Below are positions 35,201 through 44,275 of a stretch of 64,000 nucleotides of DNA, in pieces. How positions within the stretch are numbered: the first letter of the stretch is position 1; every line of letters begins with the position of its first letter. The notes below the pieces were generated by a model. It ran no database searches and had not been told where the DNA came from. It saw only the letters and a program-made list of their open reading frames with translations. The position numbers and the translations under genes were made by a program. The stretch comes from Mycobacterium sp. JS623 (GTDB lineage: Bacteria; Actinomycetota; Actinomycetes; Mycobacteriales; Mycobacteriaceae). Location of the stretch: assembly GCF_000328565.1 (NCBI RefSeq), contig NC_019966.1:4712001-4776000 (forward strand), written 5' to 3'.

Positions 35201-35210
35201 TGTCCGCGAC

Positions 35211-35807
35211 ATGAAGCTCAACTCCATCGAACGAGCTTTTGTGAACAACCCAGTACGGGCCGCCCATCAGCACCACCGCGAAGCGGCGTGGTTCAAGCGA
35301 CTGGCAGGCGGCGACCTGGCTGGTCAGCATGTGCTCGAAGTCGGCTGCGGGCAGGGCGTGGGTGCCCAAGTCATCCTCGACCGACTGGGCGCTGCGAATG
35401 TGACGGCGTTCGACCTCGACGAGTCCATGGTCGAACTGGCACAACGACGATTGCACGGCCGGCCGGTATCGCTGTCGGTCGGCGATGTCTGCGACATCGA
35501 GTTGACGACCGGCGGCGTGGACACCGTCGTGGACTTCGGGATCATCCACCACGTACCGAGTTGGCAAGAGTCGATCCGCGAGATCGCCCGCGTGCTGCGG
35601 CCCGGCGGCTTGCTGCTATTCGAGGAGATACCCCGCCACATGCTCGACACCTGGATCTTTCGCACGCTGACCGTGCACCCGCGCGAAAATTGGTTCGAGG
35701 CAGACGAATTCGCGACCGAACTGGCACGCCACGGGTTACACGGCACCGGCCGAATCGAGAAGCACTTCGGCGGTGCGCTGTTTGTCGGGGCGGCGCGCAA
35801 GAGTTAG
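35211..35807 (+). CDS. Class I SAM-dependent methyltransferase, probably copper-regulated
   Basis: A 198-aa methyltransferase. The SAM-binding loop is [16 protein letters not shown], the acidic ribose-binding residue is in [15 protein letters not shown], and motif IV region [15 protein letters not shown] is followed by [13 protein letters not shown]. No targeting signal. The ATG at 35211 is chosen as it begins a normal N-terminus ([17 protein letters not shown]) and lies just after a copper-type box. Its stop overlaps that of the convergent DUF305 lipoprotein gene by 4 nt. The substrate is unknown; a role in the copper response is inferred from the operator only. Confidence 0.8.
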   Translation: MKLNSIERAFVNNPVRAAHQHHREAAWFKRLAGGDLAGQHVLEVGCGQGVGAQVILDRLGAANVTAFDLDESMVELAQRRLHGRPVSLSVGDVCDIELTTGGVDTVVDFGIIHHVPSWQESIREIARVLRPGGLLLFEEIPRHMLDTWIFRTLTVHPRENWFEADEFATELARHGLHGTGRIEKHFGGALFVGAARKS

Positions 35808-36427
35808 AGCGTCGCCACGATGCCCTTCATGGTGTCGATCTCCTTCTGCTGGGCGGTCACAATCGACTTCGCCAGTTCGATCGCGGCGGGATACTGACCA
35901 TCCTTGATTTCTTTCTGCGCCATCGTGATTGCGCCTTCGTGATGCGCGATCATCTGCGTCAGGAACAGCTTGCTCGCCTCGACACCCTGCGCGTTCGTCA
36001 GTGCCGTCATGTCTGCGTTGGACATCATGCCGCTCACCCCCGGCATGTCGTGACCGGACATAGCTGGCATAGCCGGAGTGCCCCATTGAGTGAGCCAACC
36101 CTGCATCAGCTGGATCTCGGGCCCCTGGGCCGCCTTGATCTGATTGGCGAGTTCGGTGACACGCGCATCGATGCCCTGCTTGCCAAGGACCATGTCGCTC
36201 ATCTCGACCGCCTGCTGGTGGTGCGGGATCATGTGCTGGGCGAACATCACATCCGCGTCGTTGTGGGCCTCGGCCACTGCGCTCGTGGTGGGGGCGGCGG
36301 TAGCGCTCGCCGACGAGGAGTGTGCCGCCGGGTGCTCGGGTTCGTTGGAGCTGCTACAGCCGGTCGAAATGGCCAGCGCCGCGAGGGCACCGACGCCGAT
36401 CAGGGTCGTTCGCTTCCACATAGTCAT
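35804..36427 (-). CDS. DUF305 copper-associated lipoprotein
   Basis: A 207-aa exported lipoprotein. The signal peptide has a lipobox (LAALAISTGC, Cys about 24). The DUF305 domain has two ferritin-like repeats with HH motifs: MFAQHMIPHHQQAVEMSDMV and LTQMIAHHEGAITMAQ. Met-rich stretches (AMPAMSGHDMPGVSGMM) could bind copper. DUF305 proteins commonly accompany copper-resistance genes. The ribosome binding site AAAGGA is 3 nt before the ATG. It is divergent from copZ across the 36449-36467 box. Confidence 0.87.
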   Translation of the reverse strand: MTMWKRTTLIGVGALAALAISTGCSSSNEPEHPAAHSSSASATAAPTTSAVAEAHNDADVMFAQHMIPHHQQAVEMSDMVLGKQGIDARVTELANQIKAAQGPEIQLMQGWLTQWGTPAMPAMSGHDMPGVSGMMSNADMTALTNAQGVEASKLFLTQMIAHHEGAITMAQKEIKDGQYPAAIELAKSIVTAQQKEIDTMKGIVATL

Positions 36428-36448
36428 GAGTCCTTTCTACTTACTTCT

Positions 36449-36467
36449 CATACCCTAGGGGGGTATG
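36449..36467. promoter_or_regulatory. RicR/CsoR-like copper box between DUF305 and copZ genes
   Basis: CATACCC-N5-GGGTATG is a 7-bp perfect inverted repeat with spacer TAGGG, in the 53-nt gap between divergent genes starting at 36427 and 36481. It fits the TACCC-N5-GGGTA pattern I recall for mycobacterial RicR/CsoR operators. It lies 13 nt from the copZ start and 21 nt from the DUF305 start, so one bound repressor could block both promoters. Copper would release it. Confidence 0.75.
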
Positions 36468-36480
36468 GTACACATGATTC

Positions 36481-36687
36481 ATGAGCACAACCAAGGTCAC
36501 CGTCGTGGGTATGAGCTGCGGTTCCTGCGCCTTAACGGTGCGTGAAGAAATCGGCGATATCCCCGGCGTCCATACCGTCGATGTGGACCTGGGCAGCGGA
36601 ACGGTGGTCATCGAGAGCGAAGGCCCGCTCGCCGTCGACGCGATCAAAAACGCCGTCGAGGCCGCCGGCTACCAGCTGGCCGGCTGA
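36481..36687 (+). CDS. Copper chaperone, CopZ-like HMA protein
   Basis: A 68-aa single heavy-metal-associated domain with the metal-binding GMSCGSC motif (Cys13 and Cys16) and the usual fold segments (VTVVGMSCGSCALTV, VDVDLGSGTVVIES, AVEAAGYQL). It should carry Cu(I) in the cytoplasm and deliver it to the ATPase encoded two genes downstream. First gene of a copper operon; its stop overlaps the next start (TGATG at 36685-36689). Confidence 0.9.
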   Translation: MSTTKVTVVGMSCGSCALTVREEIGDIPGVHTVDVDLGSGTVVIESEGPLAVDAIKNAVEAAGYQLAG

Positions 36688-37576
36688 TGAACGCCGCCCA
36701 GAAAATCGCAGTGTTCGCCGTCGGCCTGGCAGTGGTGTTCACCGTCGCGCTCTTCGTCGGCAGGACCATCGGGCCCGAGGGCGGCGCCGTGGTGCAATCG
36801 GCACCCGCGCACGAGGACGGCCACGGAGCACACGACACCGGAACGGCCGAGCTGCTCGGTGGTCTGTCGTCCGTGCAGGACGGCTACACACTCGAGTTGG
36901 CGGGTGATCGATTCGAGGCCGCCAACGACATGCCCCTGCGGTTCCGGATACTCGACGCTAATGGCGCGCCGGTGACGGGGTACATCGAAAACCACGAGAA
37001 ACTCTTGCATTTGATCGTGGTTCGCAATGATTTGGCTGGTTTCCAGCATGTGCACCCAACGCTTGGTTCCGATGGAACATGGGGTGTACCAGTCGATCTC
37101 AGCCGCGGCGGCGACTACCGCGTGTTCGCCGACTTCACGCCTGCCGTGGCCGACCGGTCACGTTGGGCGCCAACGTACACGTGCGCGGCGAATACGACCC
37201 GCAGCCACTGCCGCCGGTCGCAGCGACGTCGGTGGTCGATGGATACACGGTGACGCTGAGCGGGTCGGCCAAGGCGCGCGAGCCATCGATGTTGACGATG
37301 TCGGTGAGCCGTGGCGGCAACCCGGTCACGGATTTGCAGCCCTACCTTGGCGCATACGGCCATCTGGTGGCGTTGCGCGCGGCGGATTTGGCGTACCTAC
37401 ACGTCCATCCGATGGGTGAGCCGGGCGACGGAGTCACGGCATCCGGACCGGACATCGGCTTCCATGCCACCTTCCCAAGCGGGGGCGACTACCGGTTGTT
37501 CCTCGATTTCCAGCATGCTGGCGTAGTGCGCACCGCAGAGTTCACCGTGACCGTCGGCGACGGGGAAACACGATGA
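36687..37576 (+). pseudogene. Membrane-anchored copper-operon protein with a frameshift
   Basis: The N-terminal frame from ATG 36687 encodes a TM anchor (IAVFAVGLAVVFTVALFVG) and an extracytoplasmic domain with NDLAGFQHVHPTLGSDG. At about 37150-37165 the sense moves to another frame, which continues with [31 protein letters not shown] and [14 protein letters not shown] to the stop at 37574-37576. Joined, it would be about 296 aa with two HVHP metal-ligand-like motifs. A net loss of 1 base (mod 3) is needed, perhaps collapse of a short GGCCGAC repeat. The 3' end still overlaps the ATPase start (ATGA), so the frameshift may reduce ATPase translation. A sequencing error is the main alternative. 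Confidence 0.75.
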
Positions 37577-39762
37577 CGTCCGTTGAGCTCTCGATCGACG
37601 GCATGACATGCGCGTCATGTGCGCATCGAATCGAGAAGAAACTCAACAAGCTCGAGGGCGTGACCGCCACGGTCAACTTCGCCACCGAGAAGGCCCATGT
37701 CGAATACGGCGATTCCGTGACGCCCGACCAGCTGGTCGCGACCGTCGAAGACGCCGGCTACCAGGCGCACCTCCCCGAAGAACCTGCCGAAGCGGCACAG
37801 GATCCGACGTCGTCGCTTCGGCAACGGCTGCTGATCTCGGCGGCCCTGACTGTTCCGGTGATCGCGATGGCGATGGTGCCCGCCCTGCAGTTCACCAACT
37901 GGCAGTGGCTGTCGCTGGCGTTGGCGGCACCGGTGGTCATCTGGGGTGCCTGGCCGTTTCATCAAGCGGCGTGGATGAATCTGCGGCACGGCACCGCAAC
38001 GATGGACACGCTGATCTCAATGGGCACGCTCGCCGCGCTCGGCTGGTCGGTCTATGCGTTGTTTTGGGGCACCGCGGGCATGCCGGGAATGAAGCACGCA
38101 TTCGAGCTGACGATCGCGCGCACCGACGGAACCGGCAACGTCTATTTCGAAGCCGCGGCGGGGGTGACTACGTTCATCCTCGCCGGCCGCTATTTCGAGG
38201 CCCGCGCCAAGCGCAGGGCCGGTGCGGCGCTACAGGCATTGCTGGAACTCGGCGCGAAGGACGTCGCGGTGCTCAGAGATGGCGTCGAGCAACGCATTCC
38301 GATCGAGCGGTTGTCAGTCGGCGATGAATTCGTGGTGCGCCCCGGCGAAAAGATCGCAACTGATGGCGTGGTGGTGGCGGGCAGTTCAGCGGTGGATGCG
38401 TCGATGCTCACCGGCGAATCGGTGCCGGTGGATGTTCGGCCCGGTGATCCAGTTGTCGGCGCGACGGTCAATGTCGACGGTCGGATTGTGGTGCGGGCCA
38501 ACCGCATTGGCTCGGAAACACAGCTAGCTCAAATGGCCCGCCTTGTCGAGGAGGCGCAGAACGGCAAGGCCAAGGCGCAGCGGTTGGCTGACCAGATTTC
38601 CGGGGTCTTCGTGCCGATAGTCATTGCGCTTTCGGTGGCGACGTTGGGATTTTGGCTCGGGACGAGCGGGTCGGTTGCGGCGGCATTCACGGCCGCGGTG
38701 GCGGTGCTGATCGTCGCCTGCCCGTGTGCGCTGGGGCTGGCCACACCGACCGCGCTGATGGTCGGAACGGGCCGCGGAGCACAGCTGGGCATCTTGATCC
38801 AGGGGCCGGAAGTGCTTGAGTCGACCCGCCGCATCGACACGATCGTGTTGGACAAGACGGGCACGGTGACCACCGGCACGATGACGCTGCTCGACGTGAT
38901 CACGCCTGATGGTGAACAACCGGATGAGGTGTTGCGGTTGGCCGGAGCGCTCGAGGATGCGTCGGCGCATCCGATCGCCAAGGCGATCGCGGGCGGTGCG
39001 CGCGACAAGGTCGGCGACCTACCGAGCGTCGATGACTTCAAGAGCCTCGAGGGACTCGGCGTACAGGGCGTCGTTGAGGGTCTCACGGTGTTAATCGGTC
39101 GACGCCGACTACTCGATATGCCCGACGAACTTGCAAATGCCGTGCAGGAGGCCGAATCTCATGGCCGGACGCCGGTGGCAGTCGGTTGGGACGGGAGGGC
39201 GCGCGGTGTGCTCGTTGTCGCCGATGCCGTCAAGCCGACGTCGGCCGAGGCCATCCGAGAGTTGCGGCAGCTGGGCTTGATGCCGATCTTACTGACGGGA
39301 GACAACACTGCCGCTGCCCGAACCGTTGCGAAGCAGGTCGGGATCGACGAGGTGATCGCCGAGGCACTGCCCGAAGACAAAGTGTCGGCGGTCAAACGGC
39401 TGCAGACCGAGGGGCGCGTGGTCGCAATGGTGGGCGACGGCGTCAACGACGCTGCGGCGCTCGCCCAGGCGGATCTCGGCCTCTCGATGGGCACGGGCGC
39501 CGACGTCGCGATCGAGGCGAGCGATCTGACCTTGGTCCGCGACGACCTAGGCGCTGTGCCTACCGCGATTCGGTTGTCACGTAAGACGTTGTCGACAATC
39601 AAGGGCAACCTGTTTTGGGCATTCGCATACAACATCGCGGCGCTGCCGTTGGCCGCGGCTGGACTGCTCAACCCGATGATCGCCGGCGCTGCAATGGCTT
39701 TCAGCTCCGTATTCGTTGTCAGCAACAGCCTGCGGCTGCGCCGATTCAGCGCGTCCCAATAG
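37573..39762 (+). CDS. Copper-exporting P1B-type ATPase (CopA/CtpV-like)
   Basis: A 729-aa membrane ATPase that exports Cu(I). The N-terminal HMA domain has GMTCASC (residues 10-16). Next come eight predicted TM helices with the metal-translocation motif [13 protein letters not shown] in TM6, the phosphatase loop LTGESVPVD, the phosphorylation site [10 protein letters not shown], the HP motif SAHPIAKA and the hinge [12 protein letters not shown]. All key residues are intact. In mycobacteria this class includes CtpA, CtpB and CtpV; the copper box and CopZ partner make copper the likely substrate. The start is ATG 37573, overlapping the frameshifted gene. The stop abuts that of the convergent DUF222 gene. 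Confidence 0.94.
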   Translation: MTSVELSIDGMTCASCAHRIEKKLNKLEGVTATVNFATEKAHVEYGDSVTPDQLVATVEDAGYQAHLPEEPAEAAQDPTSSLRQRLLISAALTVPVIAMAMVPALQFTNWQWLSLALAAPVVIWGAWPFHQAAWMNLRHGTATMDTLISMGTLAALGWSVYALFWGTAGMPGMKHAFELTIARTDGTGNVYFEAAAGVTTFILAGRYFEARAKRRAGAALQALLELGAKDVAVLRDGVEQRIPIERLSVGDEFVVRPGEKIATDGVVVAGSSAVDASMLTGESVPVDVRPGDPVVGATVNVDGRIVVRANRIGSETQLAQMARLVEEAQNGKAKAQRLADQISGVFVPIVIALSVATLGFWLGTSGSVAAAFTAAVAVLIVACPCALGLATPTALMVGTGRGAQLGILIQGPEVLESTRRIDTIVLDKTGTVTTGTMTLLDVITPDGEQPDEVLRLAGALEDASAHPIAKAIAGGARDKVGDLPSVDDFKSLEGLGVQGVVEGLTVLIGRRRLLDMPDELANAVQEAESHGRTPVAVGWDGRARGVLVVADAVKPTSAEAIRELRQLGLMPILLTGDNTAAARTVAKQVGIDEVIAEALPEDKVSAVKRLQTEGRVVAMVGDGVNDAAALAQADLGLSMGTGADVAIEASDLTLVRDDLGAVPTAIRLSRKTLSTIKGNLFWAFAYNIAALPLAAAGLLNPMIAGAAMAFSSVFVVSNSLRLRRFSASQ

Positions 39763-41175
39763 CTACGGGTCGTCTTCGCAGTCGTCCTCTTCGTCCCGGT
39801 CTTCTCCTACGGACGCCAGGTATTTCTCGGGGTGGTGGTAATCGTTGACGCGCGATTGTCCGGTGTCCAGGTGTGGTGGTGGGATCCATTCGGTGCGGCC
39901 GTCTTCGCGTTTTCGGGTGATCCAGCCGCCCGCTTCGACGAGGCGGTTGTCCGGGCCGCAGGCCAGGGTGAGTTTGGTGATGTCGGTCTTGCCGTTGTTG
40001 GCCCAGCCATCCACATGGTGAACCTGGGACCAATAACCGGGCGCGGTGCAACCCGGCCGGGTGCAGCCCCGTTCAAGCGCGTGCAGCACAATGCGCTGCC
40101 CCGGCGTCGCAAACCGTTTGGCGCGCCCGCAGTACAGCGGTTCGCGGGTGTGCTTGTCATAGATCACCAGATAGTGGTGGGCCTGCGAGGCCAACCGGAT
40201 CACGTCGCGCATCGGCAGCAGCGTGCCGCCTGCGGTGACCGCGGCACCCGCAGCCGATTGCAGATCTTGCAGCGAGGTCGTCGCGATGATGGTGGCCGGC
40301 AGCCCGTTGTGCTTACCCAACTCCCCCGACGCCAACACCGAGCGACCCATCGCGGTCAGCGCATCGTGGTTCCGCTGCCCCGCCGAGCGCACATCCGCTT
40401 GGACCGCCTCATCACTGGGTTCGCCGTCCACACATGGGTTTTCGTCGTCGCGGTTGCACATCCCCGGCGCCGCCAATTTCGCGAACACCGCATCCAGCGT
40501 CGCGCAGGCTTCGGGGTCGAGTAGACCGTGGACGCGGCTCAACCCATCGACGCCTTGCTTTTCGACGGTGAAATATCGCCGCCGCGCCCGATCAGCGTCA
40601 TCGGCCAGCTCACCGTCCTGGTTGAGCAGCAGCGCCAACCGATCCGCAGCAGCACGAAACTGGGTGGGCCCCAACCCGGTAGCAATACCCGCCAAATCGG
40701 CCTCGGCCAATTCTCGGGTCTGGCCGTCAATGTGGCTGGGCAGGGCTTTGAAGAACTTCTCGATGATCTGCACATGCTCGGGCCCGAGCTCACCACGCGC
40801 TTGGGCCGCAGCCACATTCGGCAACGCCGGGGGCAACGCTTCACCACTCAACGCGGTGCGCGGCCCCAGCAACCCGGCCTGTGTGACCCGCCGCTTGGCT
40901 TCGCCCTCAGAGATCCGCAGCGCCGCGCAGAGCACCTTGGCCCACGACGTAGCGCCCAACTCGGTCGGTGTGCACTGCGAAGTGAGCTGATGAATCAACT
41001 TGTGATCGACGGCGGGCTGGCGCCGATACCCGTCCTCGAGCCGCTTCTGGATGCCCAGCACCTCGGGTCCGGTCAACGCGCGAAAAGACAGCCCCGCCAT
41101 CTCGGCTTGGACCCGTTCCCAGCGCGCCACCGTCGCGAGAATCACCTCGCGATCCGACACCGCACCCGACGACAT
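39763..41175 (-). CDS. DUF222/HNH endonuclease-domain protein (13E12 repeat family)
   Basis: A 470-aa protein of the multi-copy mycobacterial 13E12/REP13E12 family. The DUF222 region covers residues about 35-330 (LGPEHVQIIEKFFKALPSH, YFTVEKQGVDGLSRVHGLLD). The C-terminal HNH nuclease domain has C-x-R-P-G-C in ERGCTRPGCTAPGYWSQVHH followed by VDGWANNGKTDITKL. The tail is acidic (EDRDEEDDCEDD). In M. tuberculosis some copies are phage integration hosts; the role of the protein is unknown. Start ATG 41175 (MSSGAVSDREVILATVARWE). It lies directly against the copper ATPase stop, suggesting insertion at this point. Confidence 0.88.
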   Translation of the reverse strand: MSSGAVSDREVILATVARWERVQAEMAGLSFRALTGPEVLGIQKRLEDGYRRQPAVDHKLIHQLTSQCTPTELGATSWAKVLCAALRISEGEAKRRVTQAGLLGPRTALSGEALPPALPNVAAAQARGELGPEHVQIIEKFFKALPSHIDGQTRELAEADLAGIATGLGPTQFRAAADRLALLLNQDGELADDADRARRRYFTVEKQGVDGLSRVHGLLDPEACATLDAVFAKLAAPGMCNRDDENPCVDGEPSDEAVQADVRSAGQRNHDALTAMGRSVLASGELGKHNGLPATIIATTSLQDLQSAAGAAVTAGGTLLPMRDVIRLASQAHHYLVIYDKHTREPLYCGRAKRFATPGQRIVLHALERGCTRPGCTAPGYWSQVHHVDGWANNGKTDITKLTLACGPDNRLVEAGGWITRKREDGRTEWIPPPHLDTGQSRVNDYHHPEKYLASVGEDRDEEDDCEDDP

Positions 41176-41294
41176 ACTTCGAACACTAGTTCGATCACGC
41201 GACCACACGCCGCAGGTCACCCGCAGGCTGTGGATCAATTCGTCGCTGGGGATAAGTGCCCACTTTCGTCGGTGACGCTGCCTACACTGCGCAC

Positions 41295-42494
41295 TCACTC
41301 CATCAGCAGTTTGGCGGCCACCGTCGTGCCGTCGGTGCGGACAATGCCCGCCACATCGCGAGCCCGTGCGCGGGTCTCGGGAGCCAGCGCCGTCTCGAGC
41401 GCAGTCGACAGCGATTCCACGGTTGGCGTCGAACCCTCATGTGCCGCACCGATTCCCAGATCGGCCACGCGCTCACCCCAGTACGGCTGATCCGCGATCT
41501 GAGGCACCACCACCTGAGGCGCGCCGGCCAGAGCGGTCGTCGTGGTGGTGCCCGCGCCGCCATGGTGCACGACGGCAGCCATCCGGCCGAACAGCGCCTG
41601 ATGGTTGACCTCACCAACGACAAAGCAATCGTCTGCATCGTCGATCAACGCAAGGGCGGCCCATCCACGACCGATGACCACTCGACGGCCATGCGCACGT
41701 ACCGCCTCGATTGCCACCCGGGCGACGTCCTCGGGGGCGCGCACGCTTCCCATGCTGACGAATACCGGCGGTTCGCCCGCGTCCAGGAATCTCTCCAAAT
41801 CGGCAGGGAGCGGACGTTCGTCACGCAGGATCCATGCGCCGGTCTGCACGACGTCGAGATACGGCGAACCGGGCCACGGCGCCAACGTCGGGTCCGTCGC
41901 CAGCCACGGGCGGTCCGTGAACACGTGATCGCGGACGTTGTCGACCGGCGGCAACCCGATCGCCGCCCGATGGGCGTTGAGCGGCTCCGCGTACAGCGCA
42001 TTGACCCGCTCGGCGTCGATGTCCCACAGCACCTTGTTGTCGGTCTCGCCTGGCGGAAACGGCTTGCCCGGCCGCGACAACGGCCTCTGATTCGGTGACG
42101 GAAACGAACCCGAATGGAATGCCACCAAGACATAGCGCGCGCCGACCTTCTCGGCCACCGACCGGACACCGGCAGGCATCAAGCCCGTCGCCACCACCAC
42201 GTCACAGCCCTCGGCCGCCGCGCCCACCGTCTCGAAATGCCCCGCGACCAACTCGGCCGCGACCCGTGGCGCGTCCGCCGGGGTCGACGGTTTCTTTCCG
42301 CTGTTCCCGTGCACCAACGCGCGTACCGACTGACCGGCTGGCACCATCTCGACGCCGAGGCGGGCCGATTGTTCGGCGAAGTCCGGTGGCGCGCAAACCC
42401 GGGCCTTCGCACCAAGCTCCTGCAGTCGCACCGCGAGCGCCAGCACCGGTTCGACGTCTCCGCGTGATCCCCACGTCGACAACAACACACGCAT
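41295..42494 (-). CDS. GT-B glycosyltransferase (UGT/macrolide-GT type)
   Basis: A 399-aa glycosyltransferase. The N-terminal Rossmann domain starts MRVLLSTWGSRGDVEPVLAL, with the catalytic region VPAGQSVRALVHGNSG. The C-terminal nucleotide-sugar site is HHGGAGTTTTALAGAPQVVV followed by PQIADQPYWGERV. This is the family of glycopeptidolipid and sterol glycosyltransferases of mycobacteria (e.g. Rv1524/Rv1526c). Acceptor unknown. Start ATG 42494; a longer frame is open to 42566 but looks non-coding. Confidence 0.88.
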   Translation of the reverse strand: MRVLLSTWGSRGDVEPVLALAVRLQELGAKARVCAPPDFAEQSARLGVEMVPAGQSVRALVHGNSGKKPSTPADAPRVAAELVAGHFETVGAAAEGCDVVVATGLMPAGVRSVAEKVGARYVLVAFHSGSFPSPNQRPLSRPGKPFPPGETDNKVLWDIDAERVNALYAEPLNAHRAAIGLPPVDNVRDHVFTDRPWLATDPTLAPWPGSPYLDVVQTGAWILRDERPLPADLERFLDAGEPPVFVSMGSVRAPEDVARVAIEAVRAHGRRVVIGRGWAALALIDDADDCFVVGEVNHQALFGRMAAVVHHGGAGTTTTTALAGAPQVVVPQIADQPYWGERVADLGIGAAHEGSTPTVESLSTALETALAPETRARARDVAGIVRTDGTTVAAKLLME

Positions 42495-42610
42495 TTTCGC
42501 TGCCCCATTTCCACGAGTTTTGGCTTCGGGCAGCGATTTTGCGGCAATACCGGGGTCTTGCCGCAAGCCCCCCCATGCGCTATAGATTGAGAGTGGGAGG
42601 GGGTTAGAAA

Positions 42611-43744
42611 TCAGTCGCTGTCGGCTGTGGCCCTTCGCGCACGGAACAGCTTGACATCGGATTTGATGCCCTTCAGGTGCCGCGCTCCCGCGAATGAAAA
42701 GGTGAACCGTTCGTCGTCAGCGATCGCCTCGTAGGTCTGCTCGGAAACCAACACCGAACCGGGCCGCGCCGCGCCCGTGACACGGCTGGCGAGGTTCACC
42801 GGACTGCCGAACCAGTCCCCGGCCCGGCTCACCGCCATCCCGGTGGCGATACCCGCGCGCAGACGGGGGAGGTCATCGTCACCCTCGGTCGCGTCGACCA
42901 GGTCCAGAACGGCCTGCAGAAGTGCAACCGGTTCCGGGCTGATCAACATCACCTCGTCGCCGATCGTCTTGATGAACCGCACCGGCGCAACAGCCACATC
43001 GCGGGCGAGGTCGGCCAGCCGGTGAGACAGCCGCTCCAGGTCTTCGGGCGGCACGACTTCGCCGAGACGGGTGAAGCCGACGAGATCAGCGAACGCGATG
43101 GTGACCAGGCGAGCGCCGGGCAGGCGTTGCCCCTCGGCCCTTTCGCTTGCTGTGACCGCCTCTGTCTCCATCAGGTGCCGCAACTGCAGGCGCAGCATTT
43201 CCTGAATCATCGGGCCGAGCATGGGAGCGATCTCACGCACCAACGCTTCGGCGTTCTTCGCGAGCTGCAGCTCCGAACCGGATGGGTCCAGAATCGAGGC
43301 GAGCGCGGCGTATCGCATCACCTCGGCTGCGCGCGACAAGCCCTCGGCCAGCGTCCTTGTGATCTGCACGACCTGGTCGGGTTCGATGCCCAGATCGAGC
43401 GACTTCTTCGCATACGCTGCGGCTTCCGCGTCGGCGCGCAGATACACCGCCGCGTCGGGATCGTCGACGCGCGGCAGCCCCATGGCGCGCTGCAGGCGCT
43501 GGAGCAGTTCCAGGTCGATGCCCGTCTTTTCGCTGGTCTCCCGGGCTGAGACGTAAACGCCGTCGTCACCGAGTAGCCGACGCGAGGCGAGCAGCGCCGG
43601 CATGAAACCGGTCCGGATCTGCTCGACGGTGACGCCGCGCTCGAGCAGCCACGGGATCAGTTCGGCACGCTCGTCGCGCGCCCTGCCCTCGAGGCCGTCG
43701 AGCAGCCCGGACGCTTCGAGATCGAAGTCTTCGGCCACGGCCAC
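42611..43744 (-). CDS. Class III adenylyl cyclase with autoinhibitory N-domain (Rv1264 type)
   Basis: A 377-aa soluble cyclase that makes cAMP from ATP. The N-terminal regulatory domain (residues about 5-190; [40 protein letters not shown]) matches the pH-sensing, autoinhibitory domain of M. tuberculosis Rv1264. The catalytic domain has the metal Asp in [14 protein letters not shown] and the second in [13 protein letters not shown], plus [17 protein letters not shown] with the transition-state Asn/Arg region. Start: GTG 43744 (or GTG 43738), as no ATG is near in frame. It is divergent from the deoxyinosine glycosylase gene (36-nt gap). Confidence 0.9.
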   Translation of the reverse strand: MAVAEDFDLEASGLLDGLEGRARDERAELIPWLLERGVTVEQIRTGFMPALLASRRLLGDDGVYVSARETSEKTGIDLELLQRLQRAMGLPRVDDPDAAVYLRADAEAAAYAKKSLDLGIEPDQVVQITRTLAEGLSRAAEVMRYAALASILDPSGSELQLAKNAEALVREIAPMLGPMIQEMLRLQLRHLMETEAVTASERAEGQRLPGARLVTIAFADLVGFTRLGEVVPPEDLERLSHRLADLARDVAVAPVRFIKTIGDEVMLISPEPVALLQAVLDLVDATEGDDDLPRLRAGIATGMAVSRAGDWFGSPVNLASRVTGAARPGSVLVSEQTYEAIADDERFTFSFAGARHLKGIKSDVKLFRARRATADSD

Positions 43745-43780
43745 AACGTATACCGCCGAGGTAGGGCAATATGCGGATAC

Positions 43781-44275
43781 ATGGCTTCCGAGGTGCTCCA
43801 CGGTTTTCCGCCGATCGTCGGCGACGGCGCCAAGACACTGATCCTCGGCAACATGCCAAGCGTGATGTCGCTGGGTGCGCAGCAGTACTACGCGAACCCG
43901 CGCAACGCGTTCTGGAGCATCATCGGCGCGATCTTCGGGTTCGATGCGGACGCACCCTATGAGGTGCGGACGGCGGTGCTGATTGCAAATCGCATCGCAG
44001 TGTGGGACGTGCTGCGGTCATGTCGCCGCGTCGGCAGCCTGGATTCGGCCGTTGAACCAGACAGCATGGTGGCCAACGACTTTGGCGGGCTATTCGAGCA
44101 GTATCCCGACATTTCGCGCGTGTACTTCAACGGCGCCGCCGCGGAGAAGAACTTCAACCGCCTGGTCCGCGTCGCACCGGATTTCGCCTACCGACGACTG
44201 CCGTCGACCAGCCCGGCACAGACCATGCGCTACGAGGACAAGCTGACCGCCTGGCGCGTCATCGGCGAATCATGA
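43781..44275 (+). CDS. DNA-deoxyinosine glycosylase (UDG superfamily)
   Basis: A 164-aa base-excision repair enzyme. Residues about 19-50 hold the first active-site motif in the form [20 protein letters not shown] followed by PRNAFW, diagnostic of the hypoxanthine-DNA-glycosylase branch of the UDG superfamily (family 6). The C-terminal motif is [15 protein letters not shown]. It likely removes hypoxanthine (from adenine deamination). A second glycosylase gene, udgB, is 6.5 kb away. Its end overlaps the convergent amidase gene by 6 nt. Confidence 0.83.
   Translation: MASEVLHGFPPIVGDGAKTLILGNMPSVMSLGAQQYYANPRNAFWSIIGAIFGFDADAPYEVRTAVLIANRIAVWDVLRSCRRVGSLDSAVEPDSMVANDFGGLFEQYPDISRVYFNGAAAEKNFNRLVRVAPDFAYRRLPSTSPAQTMRYEDKLTAWRVIGES

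Noticed and set aside
39763..41175. 13E12/DUF222 gene as an active mobile element or homing endonuclease
   Set aside because: No inverted repeats, target duplication or transposase were seen around it; only the gene family itself is mobile-associated, so it is listed as a CDS.
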